Counted from the first letter of the stretch, positions 37,614 through 49,315 are shown. The stretch is DNA of 64,000 nucleotides from Mycobacterium sp. Z3061 (GCF_031583025.1 NZ_CP134062.1:3472001-3536000), one strand, 5' to 3'. Program-made: numbers and translations. The notes: generated from the sequence alone by a model not told the origin.

Positions 37614-39800
37614 TCACGCGCCGGCGCGAGCTTTGAACTCGCGGCGCCGGCGGTGCAGGATCGGCTCGGTGTAGCCGTTGGGCTGCTGACCACCGGCCAG
37701 GATCAGCTCCTGGGCGGCCAGGAACGCGATGCTGTCGTCGAAGTTCGGCGCCATCGGCCGGTAGGCCCGGTCACCCTCGTTCTGCTTGTCGACCAGCGGC
37801 GCCATCCGTTCCAGGCTGGCCCGCACGTCCTCGCTGGTGATCACGCCGTGGCGCAGCCAGTTGGCCAGCAACTGGCTGGAGATGCGCAGGGTGGCGCGGT
37901 CCTCCATGAGCGCGACGTTGTGGATGTCGGGCACCTTCGAGCAACCGACGCCCTGTTCGACCCAGCGCACCACGTAACCCAGGATGGACTGGCAGTTGTT
38001 GTCGACCTCTTCGCGGATCTCCTCCGGCGCCCAGGCCAGCTCCTTGGCCAGGGGGATGGTCAACAGCTCGTCGAGGGTGGTCCGCTTCTTGCCGGCGAGT
38101 TCGTCCTGGACGGCGCTGACATCCACCTGGTGGTAGTGCATGGCGTGCAGGGTCGCCGCCGTCGGCGACGGCACCCACGCGGTGGTGGCGCCGGCCTTGG
38201 GCTGGCCGATCTTCTGCTCCACCATGTCGGCCATCAACTCGGTCATCGCCCACATGCCCTTGCCGATCTGGGCCTTGCCCTTGAACCCGGCGGCCAGACC
38301 GGTGTCGACGTTGGCGTCCTCGTAGGCCTTGATCCAGGTGCTGTTCTTCATCGCACCCTTGCGGATCATCGGGCCGGCTTCCATCGACGTGTGGATCTCG
38401 TCCCCGGTGCGGTCCAGGAACCCGGTGTTGATGAACACGACGCGGTCGGCGGCGGCTTTGATACACGCCTTCAAGTTGACCGTCGTACGCCGTTCCTCGT
38501 CCATGATGCCGACCTTGAGGGTGGCCTGGGGCAATCCGAGCACGTCCTCGACGCGGCTGAACAGCTCGCAGGTGAACGCGACCTCTTCGGGGCCGTGCAT
38601 CTTCGGCTTCACGATGTACACCGACCCCGTGCGGCTGTTCTGCAGCGGACCGTTGTCGTCGCCGGTGCGCAGCCCGTGGATGGCGATCAGGCCGGTGAAC
38701 AGCGCGTCCTGGATGCCTTCCGGCACCTCGTTGCCGTCGGCGTCCACGATGGCGTCGTTGGTCATCAGGTGACCGACGTTGCGGACGAACAGCAGGCTGC
38801 GTCCGGGCAGCGTCAGCTCCCCGCCGTCGGGGGTGGCGTAGGTGCGGTCCGGGTTGAGCACGCGGGTGAAGGTCTTGTCGCCCTTGCTCACCTCTTCGGA
38901 CAGGTCGCCCCGGTTGAGGCCGAGCCAGTTGCGGTAGCCGAGCACCTTGTCGTCGGCGTCGACCGCGGTCACCGAGTCCTCGAAGTCCATGATCGTGGTG
39001 ATCGCGGACTCCAGGATCACGTCCTTGATGCCGGCCGCGTCGGTCGTACCGATCGGTGACTGGGGGTCGATCAGGATTTCGATGTGCAGGCCGTTGTTGA
39101 CCAGCAGCACCGACCAGCTGGGCGAGCCCAGCTCACCGGAGTACCCCAGAAACTTCTCCGGGCTGGCCAGGCCGGTCGAGTCGGATCCGAGCGCAACCTG
39201 CAACTGGCCGTTGTCGATGCTCACGCCGGTGGCGTCGGCCCAGGAGCCCGACGCGAGCGGCACCGCGCCGTCAAGGAACTTGCGGGCGTAGGCGATGACC
39301 TTGTCGCCGCGCACCTTGTTGTAGCCCGAGCCCTTCTCGGCGCCGTCTTCCTCCGAGATGACGTCGGTGCCGTACAAGGCGTCGTACAGCGACCCCCACC
39401 GCGCGTTCGCGGCGTTGAGCGCGAACCGCGCGTTGAGCACCGGCACCACCAGCTGCGGACCCGCGGTGCTGGTGATCTCGTCGTCGACGCCGGACGTGGT
39501 GATGGTGAAGTCATCCGGTTCCGGCTGCAGGTAGCCGATCTCGGTGAGGAACTGGCGGTAGGCGTCCTGGTCGACCGGGGCGATCACCCGCTGCTTGTGC
39601 CACTTGTCGATCTGGGCCTGGAGCTCGTCGCGAGTCGCCAGCAGTTCCTGGTTGCGGGGCGTGAGGTCGGTGACGACTTTGTCGACACCCGCCCAGAAGC
39701 TGTCCGGGTCGATACCGGTGCCGGGCAGCGCCTCGTTGTTCACGAAGTCATAGAGCACGCGAGCCACGCGCAGGTTGCCTTCGGTCACCCGATCAGTCAT
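37614..39800 (-). CDS. glcB: Malate synthase G
   Basis: The product has 728 residues, matching the single-chain malate synthase G family. The catalytic Asp is in [12 protein letters not shown], 14 residues after the Cys of GCSKVPD, as in M. tuberculosis GlcB. It makes malate from glyoxylate and acetyl-CoA in the glyoxylate shunt, and clears glyoxylate toxicity. GGAGGAGA precedes the ATG at 39800. The 273 bases upstream hold the promoter region, including a small inverted repeat CTACC-GATG-GGTAG. The VWA gene follows after 52 bases. Confidence 0.96.
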   Translation of the reverse strand: MTDRVTEGNLRVARVLYDFVNNEALPGTGIDPDSFWAGVDKVVTDLTPRNQELLATRDELQAQIDKWHKQRVIAPVDQDAYRQFLTEIGYLQPEPDDFTITTSGVDDEITSTAGPQLVVPVLNARFALNAANARWGSLYDALYGTDVISEEDGAEKGSGYNKVRGDKVIAYARKFLDGAVPLASGSWADATGVSIDNGQLQVALGSDSTGLASPEKFLGYSGELGSPSWSVLLVNNGLHIEILIDPQSPIGTTDAAGIKDVILESAITTIMDFEDSVTAVDADDKVLGYRNWLGLNRGDLSEEVSKGDKTFTRVLNPDRTYATPDGGELTLPGRSLLFVRNVGHLMTNDAIVDADGNEVPEGIQDALFTGLIAIHGLRTGDDNGPLQNSRTGSVYIVKPKMHGPEEVAFTCELFSRVEDVLGLPQATLKVGIMDEERRTTVNLKACIKAAADRVVFINTGFLDRTGDEIHTSMEAGPMIRKGAMKNSTWIKAYEDANVDTGLAAGFKGKAQIGKGMWAMTELMADMVEQKIGQPKAGATTAWVPSPTAATLHAMHYHQVDVSAVQDELAGKKRTTLDELLTIPLAKELAWAPEEIREEVDNNCQSILGYVVRWVEQGVGCSKVPDIHNVALMEDRATLRISSQLLANWLRHGVITSEDVRASLERMAPLVDKQNEGDRAYRPMAPNFDDSIAFLAAQELILAGGQQPNGYTEPILHRRRREFKARAGA

Positions 39801-40073
39801 CGTTCTCCTCCGTAATGGCCTTACCGGCCCCTCACCAACCTCGCCGAACCATCTCCGGACCCGCCGACTAGCTACCGTCAGACTACCGATGGGTAGCTCG
39901 ACGAGCCTAGCCCGGCCGATCCTCAATGCCAGGTCACGGCGCGCTGACAGCTTCGCCCGCAGCAACGCGGCGGGCCATGTGAATCGCTTTCTGGCAACGC
40001 GGACACATGGGATTTCGTTCCCTACAGCACTTGTCTGGTACCCGCGGCCGCTCAGATCATACGGGCTTGTTGA

Positions 40074-41126
40074 TCACTCTCGGGGCGCGCGGTCGCGCAT
40101 GCTGCCGACGAGGTCCTCGACCAGATCCTCCAGCGCCACCAGCGCCACCACCTCCCCGTCATCGGCCGTCACCAGCGCGAGATGGCTGTTGCTGCGGCGC
40201 ATCCGCGACAGTGCATCGGGCAACCCCAGCGCCTGCGGAATCGTCGGCAGTGGGCGCACCAGCGCCCGGCCGATCACCGTGTGTGGATTGTCACCGAGGG
40301 CGAGCACATCCTTGATGTGTAGGTAGCCGATGTAGTTGCCGTCGCGGTCGACCACCGGGAAACGGGAGTAGCCGGTCTGTGCCAAGGCCTCTTCGACCGC
40401 ACCGATGGTGGGCCCGGAACTCGCCGATGCGACCGGGACCGCGTGCACTTTCGCCAGCGGAACCGCGACATCTCCGACCACCCGGGTGCGCACCCGCAGT
40501 GCGCGGGTCAGGCGGACGTGCTCTTCCTTGTCGAGCAGACCTTCGGAGAGCGATTCGGCGATCAACTCCGAGAGCTCCGCGGTGGACACCGTGATGTCGA
40601 GTTCGTCTTTGGGTTCCACACCCAGCAGCCGCAGTATCCCGTTCGCGCATTTGTTGTAGAACACGATGACCGGGCGCGCGGCGCGCACATAGGGCAGGTA
40701 GGCGGGGACCAACAGCATCGCGGTGCGCTCCGGACCGGCCAGCGCGATGTTCTTGGGCACCATCTCGCCCAGCAGCACGTGCAGCGTCACCACCAGGCCC
40801 AACGCCAGGATGAAGGCCAGGGTGTGCACCAGTGCGGGATGAATTCCGGTCAGCTCGAACGCGGACTGCAGCAACGAGGCGACCGCAGGTTCGGCGATCC
40901 GCCCGAGCAGCAGCGATGCCACTGTGACACCCAGTTGAGCGCCGGCCAGCATGGCCGGTAGCTGTTCGCCGGCGCGGATGACGGTGACCGCACTGGCCCG
41001 GCCCTGCTCGGCGAGCGCTTCCAGGCGGTCGCGGCGGGCCGAGATCATCGCGAACTCGGCGCTGACGAAGAAGGCGTTGAGGGCGATCAAAAATATCGCC
41101 AGCAGTGCCGCCACAATCGAGTTCAT
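40074..41126 (-). CDS. CNNM/CorC-type membrane protein with CBS pair (Rv1841c type)
   Basis: The product has 350 residues: a DUF21/CNNM membrane domain (about residues 1-190, four helices, including the [19 protein letters not shown] segment) and two CBS domains (about 205-345: [20 protein letters not shown] and [20 protein letters not shown]). It lacks the C-terminal CorC_HlyC domain seen in its partner. CNNM/CorC proteins are linked to Mg2+/Na+ exchange or cobalt and magnesium efflux. Its ATG overlaps the stop of the partner gene by 4 bases, so they are co-translated. Confidence 0.9.
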   Translation of the reverse strand: MNSIVAALLAIFLIALNAFFVSAEFAMISARRDRLEALAEQGRASAVTVIRAGEQLPAMLAGAQLGVTVASLLLGRIAEPAVASLLQSAFELTGIHPALVHTLAFILALGLVVTLHVLLGEMVPKNIALAGPERTAMLLVPAYLPYVRAARPVIVFYNKCANGILRLLGVEPKDELDITVSTAELSELIAESLSEGLLDKEEHVRLTRALRVRTRVVGDVAVPLAKVHAVPVASASSGPTIGAVEEALAQTGYSRFPVVDRDGNYIGYLHIKDVLALGDNPHTVIGRALVRPLPTIPQALGLPDALSRMRRSNSHLALVTADDGEVVALVALEDLVEDLVGSMRDRAPRE

Positions 41127-42478
41127 CGCTCGTCCCTGCTCAATCGGGGCAGTTCCTTGAGCTCCAGCAGGTCCAGCCGGCGCCCGTCCAGCCGCACCAC
41201 CTTGGCCTCCCAGCGCATCGTTTCGTCGGGCAGACCGTTTCGGTTCAGGGCGGGGAGCTCGACAGTCTCGCCCGCCATCGGGATGTGGCCCAACTGGCGC
41301 AGCACCAGACCACCGATCGTCTCGTACGGCCCTTCCGGCGCCCGGTACCCGATCGCGGTCTCCACTTCGTCGATACGAAGCAGGCCCGACACCCGCCAGC
41401 CGCTGCCGGAGGCCACCACATCCGGGGTCGCGTCGTCGTGCTCATCGCGCACGTCACCGACGATCTCTTCGATCAGGTCTTCGACCGTGACCATGCCGGC
41501 CGTGCCGCCGTACTCGTCCACCACCATCGCGGTCTGCAGCGAGTTGGCGCGGATCTGAGCCATCACCGCATCGCCGTCCAGCGTCGAGGGCACCACCGCG
41601 ACTGGTTTGACCACCGTCCGCAGCAGGGTGTGCGCCCGCTGCGCGGCCGGCACCTGGAAGGCCTGCTTGACGTGCACGATGCCCACGGTCTCGTCCAGAT
41701 CGCCCTGCACGACCGGGAACCGGGAGAACCCTGTTGCGGCGACCGCGGCCACCAGGTCGACGACGGTGTCGTCGGTCTGCAGGGCCACGATCTTGGACCG
41801 TGGGGTCATCAGCTCCTCGGCCGTTCGGGTGCCGAACTGCAGTGAGCGGCGCATCAGCGACGCGGTGACGTCGTCCAGGGAGCCCCGGCGTGCCGAGGTG
41901 CGCACCAGCGAGACCAGTTCCTGGGGAGTGCGCGCCGAGCGCAGTTCTTCGGCCGGCTCGATGCCGAGCCGGCGCACGATCCAGTTCGCCGCCCCGTTGG
42001 TCATCCGGATCGCGGGCGTGAACACCACCGAGAACAGCCACTGTGGCAACACCACGGCCCGGGCGGTCCGCAGCGGCCGCGCGACACCCAGGTACTTGGG
42101 CACCAGCTCGCCGAACACCATCGACACCGACGTGACCACCACCAGCGCCAACGCCGCGGTGATGGTGTCGGCCAGCTTGTCGGAGACGCCGAGTGCGTCC
42201 AACCACGGATGCGGCAGGTTGGCCACTAACGGCTCGGTCAGATAACCGGTGGCCAGGGTGGTGATCGAGATACCCAACTGCGCGCCCGAGAGCTGGAAGG
42301 ACAGCCTGCGGTGGGCCCGCCGGATCAGCCGGTCCCGGCGGCCGCCACTGCGCGCGTTGGCTTCCACGGCGCTACGGTCCAGGGCGGTAAGGGAGAACTC
42401 GGAGGCGACGAAGACCGCGGTGCCGAAGGTCAGCGCCAGGATGGCCAGCACACTGAGCAAGGTGCCGGAGTGGTTCAT
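41123..42478 (-). CDS. CNNM/CorC-type membrane protein with CBS pair and CorC_HlyC domain (Rv1842c type)
   Basis: The product has 451 residues: a DUF21/CNNM membrane domain (about 1-195, [19 protein letters not shown]), a CBS pair (about 215-340, [20 protein letters not shown] and [20 protein letters not shown]) and a CorC_HlyC domain (about 350-440). Together with the co-translated partner it probably forms a heteromeric divalent-cation transporter. It is the third gene of a gnd1-guaB1 operon, 7 bases after guaB1. Transport direction and ion are inferred from the family only. Confidence 0.9.
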   Translation of the reverse strand: MNHSGTLLSVLAILALTFGTAVFVASEFSLTALDRSAVEANARSGGRRDRLIRRAHRRLSFQLSGAQLGISITTLATGYLTEPLVANLPHPWLDALGVSDKLADTITAALALVVVTSVSMVFGELVPKYLGVARPLRTARAVVLPQWLFSVVFTPAIRMTNGAANWIVRRLGIEPAEELRSARTPQELVSLVRTSARRGSLDDVTASLMRRSLQFGTRTAEELMTPRSKIVALQTDDTVVDLVAAVAATGFSRFPVVQGDLDETVGIVHVKQAFQVPAAQRAHTLLRTVVKPVAVVPSTLDGDAVMAQIRANSLQTAMVVDEYGGTAGMVTVEDLIEEIVGDVRDEHDDATPDVVASGSGWRVSGLLRIDEVETAIGYRAPEGPYETIGGLVLRQLGHIPMAGETVELPALNRNGLPDETMRWEAKVVRLDGRRLDLLELKELPRLSRDER

Positions 42479-42485
42479 GGGTCAT

Positions 42486-43931
<1,446 letters not shown>

Positions 43932-45389
43932 CTAGGCAGGAACTTCGCTTCGGTCTCCACTCCACAGGGTGTGGAACTTTTTGCCCGGTTCCTCGTCGGT
44001 GCGCCCGTAGGTGTGCGCGCCGAAGAAATCGCGCAGGCCCTGGGTCAACGCGGCGGGCAGCCGTTCGGTGCGCAACCCGTCGTAGTAGGAGAGCGCCGAG
44101 GAGAACCCCGGAATCGGGATACCCAACTGCGTGGCCGTCACCACCACGCGCCGCCAACTGTCGATGGCCGCTTCGATCGCGCTGCGGAAATACGGGGCGA
44201 CGATCAGCGTCGGCAGGTCGGGGTCCTCGTCGAAGGCTTCCTTGATCCGGTTGAGGAACTTGGCCCGGATGATGCAGCCGCCGCGCCAGATGGTCGCGAG
44301 GTCGCCGGGCGTGACTCCCCAGTCGTACTCGGCGCTGCCGGCCTGGATCTGGTTGAAACCCTGGGCGTAGGCGATGATCTTCGACGCGTACAGGGCCTGC
44401 CGGACGTCCTCGGTGAATTGCGCTGCATCACCGGGCTTGTCACCGAGATCGCCGGAGGCCAGTCCCGTCGTCGCCTTGCGCTGGGCCACCGAACCCGACA
44501 ACGCCCGCGCGAACACGGCCTCGGCGATACCGGTGACCGGCACCCCCAGGTCCAGCGCCGACTTGACCGTCCACCGGCCGGTGCCCTTCTGCTCGGCTTC
44601 GTCGACGATGACGTCGACGAGCGGCTTGCCGGTCCTGGCGTCGGTCTGGCGCAGCACCTGCGCGGTGATCTCGACCAGGAAGCTGTCCAGGTCGCCTTTG
44701 TTCCATTCGTCGAACACCTCGGCGATCTCACCCGCCGACTTGCCCAGCCCGTCGCGCAGCAACTGGTAGGCCTCACCGATCAACTGCATGTCGGAGTACT
44801 CGATGCCGTTGTGCACCATCTTGACGAAGTGACCCGCGCCGTCGGGTCCGATGTGCGTGCAGCAGGGCACGCCGTCGACGTGCGCCGAGATCTCCTCGAG
44901 GAGCGGGCCGAGCGACTCGTAGGACTCGGCGGGGCCGCCCGGCATGATCGACGGGCCGTTCAGCGCCCCCTCCTCGCCACCGGAGATGCCGGCGCCGACG
45001 AAGTGCAGGCCGCGCTCGCGGATCGCCTTCTCCCGACGGATCGTGTCGGTGTAGAGAGCGTTGCCGCCGTCGATGATGATGTCGCCCTCTTCCATGGCGT
45101 CGGCGAGCTCGTTGATGACGGCATCGGTGGGGTCGCCCGCCTTGACCATGATGATGACCCGGCGCGGCTTTTCCAGTGCCGCAAGAAATTCCGGGATCGT
45201 CTCACTTCGCACGAAGTTGCCATCAGAGCCGTGCTCGTCCAGCAGCGCGTCGGTCTTGGCCACCGACCGGTTGTGCAGCGCCACGGTGTAGCCGTGCCTG
45301 GCGAAGTTGCGGGCCAGGTTCGAGCCCATCACGGCCAGCCCGGTCACCCCGATCTGTGCGGTCGCAGTCTTCGAATCCGACGAACTCAT
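43932..45389 (-). CDS. gnd1: 6-phosphogluconate dehydrogenase (decarboxylating), Gnd1
   Basis: The product has 485 residues, the full-length bacterial form. The NADP-binding Rossmann segment IGVTGLAVMGSNLARNFA is at residues 12-29, with the NADP-selecting NRS in ALHNRSVAK. The substrate signature ISGGEEGALNGPSIMPGG is near residue 130, and the catalytic Lys is in GAGHFVKMVHNGIEY near residue 187. It makes ribulose 5-phosphate, CO2 and NADPH in the pentose phosphate pathway. It is the first gene of the operon with guaB1 and the two CNNM genes, placing NADPH and ribose supply with purine salvage. Confidence 0.95.
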   Translation of the reverse strand: MSSSDSKTATAQIGVTGLAVMGSNLARNFARHGYTVALHNRSVAKTDALLDEHGSDGNFVRSETIPEFLAALEKPRRVIIMVKAGDPTDAVINELADAMEEGDIIIDGGNALYTDTIRREKAIRERGLHFVGAGISGGEEGALNGPSIMPGGPAESYESLGPLLEEISAHVDGVPCCTHIGPDGAGHFVKMVHNGIEYSDMQLIGEAYQLLRDGLGKSAGEIAEVFDEWNKGDLDSFLVEITAQVLRQTDARTGKPLVDVIVDEAEQKGTGRWTVKSALDLGVPVTGIAEAVFARALSGSVAQRKATTGLASGDLGDKPGDAAQFTEDVRQALYASKIIAYAQGFNQIQAGSAEYDWGVTPGDLATIWRGGCIIRAKFLNRIKEAFDEDPDLPTLIVAPYFRSAIEAAIDSWRRVVVTATQLGIPIPGFSSALSYYDGLRTERLPAALTQGLRDFFGAHTYGRTDEEPGKKFHTLWSGDRSEVPA

Positions 45390-45494
45390 GTCCTGCCTCT
45401 CAGTCGGGCCCAGCGGTTCAGGAAACCTGGGAAATACTGTCGCACAACGGCCGCGCCGGCGTTCCCCGGCATTCCAGGGCGCCCGGCCCGGTGC

Positions 45495-46445
45495 CTACGC
45501 GGTGACCAACCGGTGCAGCTCCGTCAGCCACGGTACGGCCAGCGCGATGGTGGGCACCACCAGCACCGCCGCCGCGGTCAGATAGGCGCCCGCGGACAGC
45601 AGCGGGCTGTTGCCCCGGCCGGACAACCGCCGGACCCGCACCACGGTGCTGGGGCCTCCCGCGGCCAGTGCGCCGGACGGAGCGCGACCGGAGGCACAGG
45701 CCACCAGGGCGCGGGCCAGGGGAGTGCGCCCCACCGTGCGGACCGCGGCGTCATCGGCCAGCAACTCCACCAGCAACTGCACCGCACCCAGGGCGTTGGC
45801 GCTGCGCACCAGGCGCGGGAATGCGGCGTGCACGGCCGTGAACGCTTCCAGCACCAGATCGTGGCGGGCCCGCAGATGAGCCCGCTCATGCGACAGAATG
45901 GCCGCGACTTCGGTGTCGGCCAGCGTGGCCAGCGCCCCCTCGCTGACCACCACCCGGCTGCGCACCCCGGGCAGGCAGTAGGCCAGCGGCTGCTTGACGT
46001 CCAACACCCGCAGGTCGCGGGTGCGGGCGCACGGTTGGCTGCGCGCGGAATCGTGGCCCACCCCGACCAGATCGACGACCATCCGGTGGTGCGCCCGGCG
46101 CCGCCGGTTCGCGATGGCCACCCGCACCACGGCCACCATCAGCCGCGCCCCGACCAGCACGGTCAACGCGAAGACGGTGACGTAGGCCGCCCACAGCGGC
46201 CACCCCAGGCGACTCTCGGCGTCGACGATGCCGGCCGTCGGCCGCCCGTCCGGGCCGGGCATCAGCAGCCGGCTGGCGATGGCGATACCCGCACTGAAAG
46301 TGGACAGGACGGCGGCGAGAGCAACGGCCTGCCAGAGCACCATCGCGGCCCGGGGAGCGCGTAGTGGCCACTTCGCCCGTGCCAGTGCCGCCGGTGTAGG
46401 GCCAGCCAGCAGCACCGCAAGGATGGTGAAGGCCAGCGCACACAC
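45495..46445 (-). CDS. M56/BlaR1-type membrane metallopeptidase (Rv1845c type)
   Basis: The product has 316 residues: four or five membrane segments and the zinc motif HERAH near residue 195 (SHERAHLRARHDLVLEAF). It lacks the extracellular penicillin-binding sensor domain of BlaR1, so it is not a beta-lactam receptor by sequence. It follows blaI by 14 bases, which fits a protease that cleaves or inactivates the BlaI repressor, as in M. tuberculosis Rv1846c/Rv1845c. A GTG at 46445 opens the frame. The trigger is unknown. Confidence 0.9.
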   Translation of the reverse strand: MCALAFTILAVLLAGPTPAALARAKWPLRAPRAAMVLWQAVALAAVLSTFSAGIAIASRLLMPGPDGRPTAGIVDAESRLGWPLWAAYVTVFALTVLVGARLMVAVVRVAIANRRRRAHHRMVVDLVGVGHDSARSQPCARTRDLRVLDVKQPLAYCLPGVRSRVVVSEGALATLADTEVAAILSHERAHLRARHDLVLEAFTAVHAAFPRLVRSANALGAVQLLVELLADDAAVRTVGRTPLARALVACASGRAPSGALAAGGPSTVVRVRRLSGRGNSPLLSAGAYLTAAAVLVVPTIALAVPWLTELHRLVTA

Positions 46446-46459
46446 GCTGATAGTCTCCC

Positions 46460-46876
46460 TCAGTCGTCGGCCGGAGGTCCAGCAGATAGCGAATTGCGTT
46501 GGTTGGCTTCCAATTCGGCGAGGGCGCGGCGCAGTGCATCGGCCTCGTCCGCGCCGACCCGCTCGACGAAGTGCACCAGCGCCGCCTGCCGGCCGCCGGA
46601 GTCTTCGGCCTGGGCGAGCGCGTCGACCATCAGACCGGCCACCAGTTCATCGCGGCCGTGCACCGGCGCATAGCGGTGAGCCCTGTCGTCGCGGAGTTGG
46701 GACACCAAGTTCTTCTTCGCCAGCCGCTGCAGCACGGTCATGACGGTCGTATAGGCAAGGTCGCGGTGCGCCGACAACGCCTCGTGGACTTGGCGGACGG
46801 TCTGCGGCTCCGCCGTCGACCACAGATGGTCCATCACGGCGCGTTCTAAATCCCCCAGCCGCGTCAGCTTGGCCAT
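46460..46876 (-). CDS. blaI: BlaI/MecI-type transcriptional repressor
   Basis: The product has 138 residues: a winged helix DNA-binding domain (about 1-75: RLGDLERAVMDHLW, AYTTVMTVLQRLAKKNLVSQ) and a C-terminal dimerisation/cleavage region. M. tuberculosis BlaI controls the blaC beta-lactamase, ATP synthase genes and its own operon, and dissociates when cells meet beta-lactams. AGGAGA precedes the ATG by 6 bases. A candidate operator lies 40 bases upstream at 46916-46932, consistent with autoregulation. Confidence 0.93.
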   Translation of the reverse strand: MAKLTRLGDLERAVMDHLWSTAEPQTVRQVHEALSAHRDLAYTTVMTVLQRLAKKNLVSQLRDDRAHRYAPVHGRDELVAGLMVDALAQAEDSGGRQAALVHFVERVGADEADALRRALAELEANQRNSLSAGPPADD

Positions 46877-46915
46877 AGTTCATCTCCTGAGCGTTGAATC
46901 AAGCGTACTCCGGCT

Positions 46916-46932
46916 TACTACCGAGTGTCGTA
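46916..46932. promoter_or_regulatory. Candidate BlaI operator upstream of blaI
   Basis: TACTAC-N5-GTCGTA forms an inverted repeat with one mismatch per arm (the right arm reads TACGAC on the other strand). TACTAC half-sites are typical of the mycobacterial BlaI operator. It sits 40 bases before the blaI start. Confidence 0.5.
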
Positions 46933-47056
46933 CCCAGTGGGTTGCTCTCTCACCCCACTAGTCGCTCGCCGGGAGCGGAACGTCATGGTGACGGTCATCA
47001 CATCCACCGATCAGATCGACCGTGGGCCACCCGGCACTCGCCGAATCAGCAGCGAT

Positions 47057-48643
47057 CTACCCGGGCAGACCATCGACGCCGGCCGCGCCCTCAACGCCCG
47101 GTTGACCGGGACCGCCAACGTTGCCACTCGCAGCTTCACCAAGACCCCCGGCGCCCCCGCTGCCGGGGCTGCCGGGGCTGCCAGCGCCGCCCCCCGCGCC
47201 GGCGGTGCCACCCAAGCCCGCGGCCCCCGATTGACCGAAGAGACCGCCGGCGCCGCCCTGGCCGCCAGCGCCGCCGTCGCCGCCGTCGCCCCCGTTTCCG
47301 CCCGTCCCGCCGGCTCCGCCGTTGCCGCCGACACCAGGATGGTCGGGCCTCCCGAATCCCCCGATGGCGCCGGTGCCACCAGTGCCACCGGAGGCGCCGG
47401 TTCCGCCCGAACCGGCGCCGCCACCGATGCCACCGATGCCGCCATTGCCGAAGAGCAGTCCGCCGTGACCACCGGCACCGCCCGCGCCACCGGAACCGCC
47501 GCGCGCGCCGGCAGCTCCCACGCCGCCGGTCCCGCCGGCTCCTCCGGCGCCGCCGGTGTCGGTGCTTCCTAATCCGCCGGTGCCACCCGTGCCCCCGGCA
47601 GCTCCCAAGCCGCCGGTTCCGCCGGTGCCGCCCGTCCCGCCGGGACCCCCTCTCCCCACGACGTCGGGCGGACCGCCCAGCCCACCAAGGCCGCCCGCCC
47701 CGCCGGGGGCGCCGACTCCGCCGGCGCCCCCGTTGCCGCCGTTACCTCCTTGAACGCTCTCCGCGCTACTGGCGCCGCCGGTGCCGCCGATTCCGCCCGG
47801 CTGGCCGATACTGGTTCCGTTAGAGCCCGGTCCGCCGGGTGCGCCGGCCGGGCCGTTGCCTCCGTTAGTGCCCGGTGCCGCCGGGCTGAGCAGCGGCGGG
47901 CTGGGGTTGATGCCGTCGGCGCCCGCAGCGCCGGCACCGCCAGCTCCGCCGGCCCCGCCTTGGCCCCAGCAGACCGCTCCACCGCCCGAGCCGCCCTTAC
48001 CGCCGAAACCTCCTGCCAGGACGGCGTTTCCACCGTTTCCTCCGGCGCCGCCGTCGCCGCGCAACAGACCGCCCGCACCTCCGTTGCCGCCGGCCGCGCC
48101 GGGCGCGCCCTGGCCCCCGGATCCGCCGTTGCCCAACAGCCCGGCAGCACCACCGTTGCCGCCGGCGCCGTGACCAGCGCCGCCCGAGCCGCCGTTGCCG
48201 CCGTTGCCGAACAGCAGGCCGCCGGGCCCGCCGTCTTGGCCAGTCCCTGGTGCCCCGTCGGTGCCGTTGCCGATCAACGGCCGCCCCAGGAGCGTCTGGG
48301 TGGGCGCATTGACAATGGCGAGTAGATCCTGTTCCAGGATTTGCAGCGGCGAGGTGCTGGCGGCTTCGCTGCCCGCGTATGCGCTGCCGGCGGCCGTCAG
48401 GGTGTCGACGAATTGCTGGTGGAATGCCGCCAGTCGGGCACCCACCGCCTGGTATGCCTGCCCGTGCTCGGTGAAAGCCGCAGCGATCGCGGCGGACACA
48501 CTGTCCTCGGCCGCCGCCACCACCTGCGTAGTCGCGCCCGCCGCCGACGTTCGCGCGGCCTCCAGACCCGCCCCGATTCCAGCCGCATCCGTGGCCGCGG
48601 CAACCAATGCCTCTGTTGAGACCAGCAGCGACGCAGCAGCCAT
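47057..48643 (-). CDS. PE_PGRS family protein
   Basis: The product has about 528 residues: a PE domain (residues about 1-95: [48 protein letters not shown]), then the linker [11 protein letters not shown], and a long PGRS region of Gly-Gly-X repeats (such as GGNGGAGG) to the end. PE_PGRS proteins are exported by ESX-5 and exposed at the cell surface. The ATG at 48643 has GAGAGGG 9 bases upstream; the ATG at 48652 lies directly against that site and is less likely. M. tuberculosis has no PE_PGRS gene at this spot between blaI and MrsI as I recall it, so this copy is probably a lineage-specific insertion. Confidence 0.92.
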   Translation of the reverse strand: MAAASLLVSTEALVAAATDAAGIGAGLEAARTSAAGATTQVVAAAEDSVSAAIAAAFTEHGQAYQAVGARLAAFHQQFVDTLTAAGSAYAGSEAASTSPLQILEQDLLAIVNAPTQTLLGRPLIGNGTDGAPGTGQDGGPGGLLFGNGGNGGSGGAGHGAGGNGGAAGLLGNGGSGGQGAPGAAGGNGGAGGLLRGDGGAGGNGGNAVLAGGFGGKGGSGGGAVCWGQGGAGGAGGAGAAGADGINPSPPLLSPAAPGTNGGNGPAGAPGGPGSNGTSIGQPGGIGGTGGASSAESVQGGNGGNGGAGGVGAPGGAGGLGGLGGPPDVVGRGGPGGTGGTGGTGGLGAAGGTGGTGGLGSTDTGGAGGAGGTGGVGAAGARGGSGGAGGAGGHGGLLFGNGGIGGIGGGAGSGGTGASGGTGGTGAIGGFGRPDHPGVGGNGGAGGTGGNGGDGGDGGAGGQGGAGGLFGQSGAAGLGGTAGAGGGAGSPGSPGSGGAGGLGEAASGNVGGPGQPGVEGAAGVDGLPG

Positions 48644-48738
48644 AGCGACCATCCCTCTCGAGCCCGAAACTGGGGGATCTGGTGTTAAGGCCGTCAGATT
48701 ACTCGGGATCCACGGCACGCATTACCGTGTTCGCAGTC

Positions 48739-48768
48739 TTGCAAAATTAGGGCAGCCTTGCCTATGCT
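48739..48768 (+). promoter_or_regulatory. Promoter with IdeR box for the MrsI-type small RNA
   Basis: The -35 TTGCAA (48739-48744) and -10 TATGCT (48763-48768) are 18 bases apart. The 19-base IdeR-type box TTAGGGCAGCCTTGCCTAT (48747-48765) fills the spacer and touches the -10. Its left half equals that of the mbtA/mbtB iron box. Binding of Fe-IdeR would block RNA polymerase, so the RNA should be made under iron starvation. Confidence 0.7.
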
Positions 48769-48774
48769 GAATTC

Positions 48775-48877
48775 GGTCGAGCGAAGACGGCCGCGGAGAG
48801 TCCTGAGGGCTGCAGCGACCCCGCGCCTCCTCGATCGGCGAGCCCCGTGCCACGCGTACGGGGCTCGCCTGTTTTCC
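48775..48877 (+). ncRNA. MrsI-like iron-responsive small RNA
   Basis: A transcript of about 103 bases is predicted from 7 bases after the -10 to the end of a strong terminator. It stands between the blaI side and the Rv1847 thioesterase on the plus strand, exactly where M. tuberculosis encodes MrsI (ncRv11846). MrsI is IdeR-repressed and down-regulates iron-storing and iron-using mRNAs. The 5' part can fold through the GGTCGAG and CTCGATC segments. Identity rests on place, the IdeR box, size and terminator, not on a base alignment. Confidence 0.7.
48837..48877 (+). terminator. Intrinsic terminator of the small RNA
   Basis: A perfect 12-bp stem GGCGAGCCCCGT / ACGGGGCTCGCC with a 9-base loop is followed by TGTTTTCC. 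It is one of the strongest intrinsic terminators in the window. Confidence 0.8.
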
Positions 48878-48898
48878 GGGACCGGTCCGCCCATGGTG

Positions 48899-48904
48899 TA
48901 GACA
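48899..48904 (+). promoter_or_regulatory. -10 element of the thioesterase gene (leaderless)
   Basis: TAGACA ends 7 bases before the GTG at 48911, which predicts a leaderless mRNA starting just after the small RNA terminator. Confidence 0.4.
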
Positions 48905-48910
48905 CAAGAC

Positions 48911-49315
48911 GTGTCATCAGTGCCTGATCAGGAATTCGTCGCACCCTTCGACAGCGAGTTGGGTCTGCAGTTCACCGAACTGACCCCCGACGGCGCCCGC
49001 GCGCAACTCGAGGTCAAGCCGAAACTGCTGCAGCCGATGGGCATCGTGCACGGCGGCGTCTACTGCTCGATGATCGAGAGCATGGCCAGCGTGGCCGCCT
49101 ACACCTGGTTCAACACCAACGGCGCCGGCGGAAACGTGGTCGGCGTCAACAACAGCACCGACTTCCTGCGCGCCATCAAGTCGGGAACCGTGTACGGCAA
49201 GGCCGAGCCCATCCACCGTGGCCGCCTGCAGCAGCTCTGGCTGGTCACCATCACCGACGACGACGACCGCGTGGTGGCGCGGGGCCAGGTGCGCCTGCAG
49301 AACCTGGGAGCCTGA
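48911..49315 (+). CDS. Hotdog-fold thioesterase, PaaI type (Rv1847 type)
   Basis: The product has 134 residues, a single hotdog domain. The PaaI-type catalytic region is GIVHGGVYCSMIESMAS near residue 37, followed by VGVNNSTDFLRAIKSGTV. The family hydrolyses aryl- or fatty acyl-CoA thioesters; the substrate is not known. It has no ribosome site, and the -10 at 48899-48904 predicts a leaderless start. The ndh stop on the other strand lies 19 bases after its stop. In M. tuberculosis the urease genes fill this place. Confidence 0.88.
   Translation: MSSVPDQEFVAPFDSELGLQFTELTPDGARAQLEVKPKLLQPMGIVHGGVYCSMIESMASVAAYTWFNTNGAGGNVVGVNNSTDFLRAIKSGTVYGKAEPIHRGRLQQLWLVTITDDDDRVVARGQVRLQNLGA

Noticed and set aside
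39801..39965. In-frame 55-codon extension of glcB
   Set aside because: The ATG at 39800 has a strong GGAGGAGA site and the known malate synthase N-terminus starts there.
47057..48300. Short repeats that could suggest a CRISPR array
   Set aside because: They are the irregular codon-based Gly-Gly-X repeats of a PGRS domain, without constant repeat length or unique spacers.
46894..48770. Plus-strand frames of Pro-rich or Arg-rich composition opposite the PE_PGRS gene
   Set aside because: They are complements of Gly-Gly repeats and have no domain or start signal.
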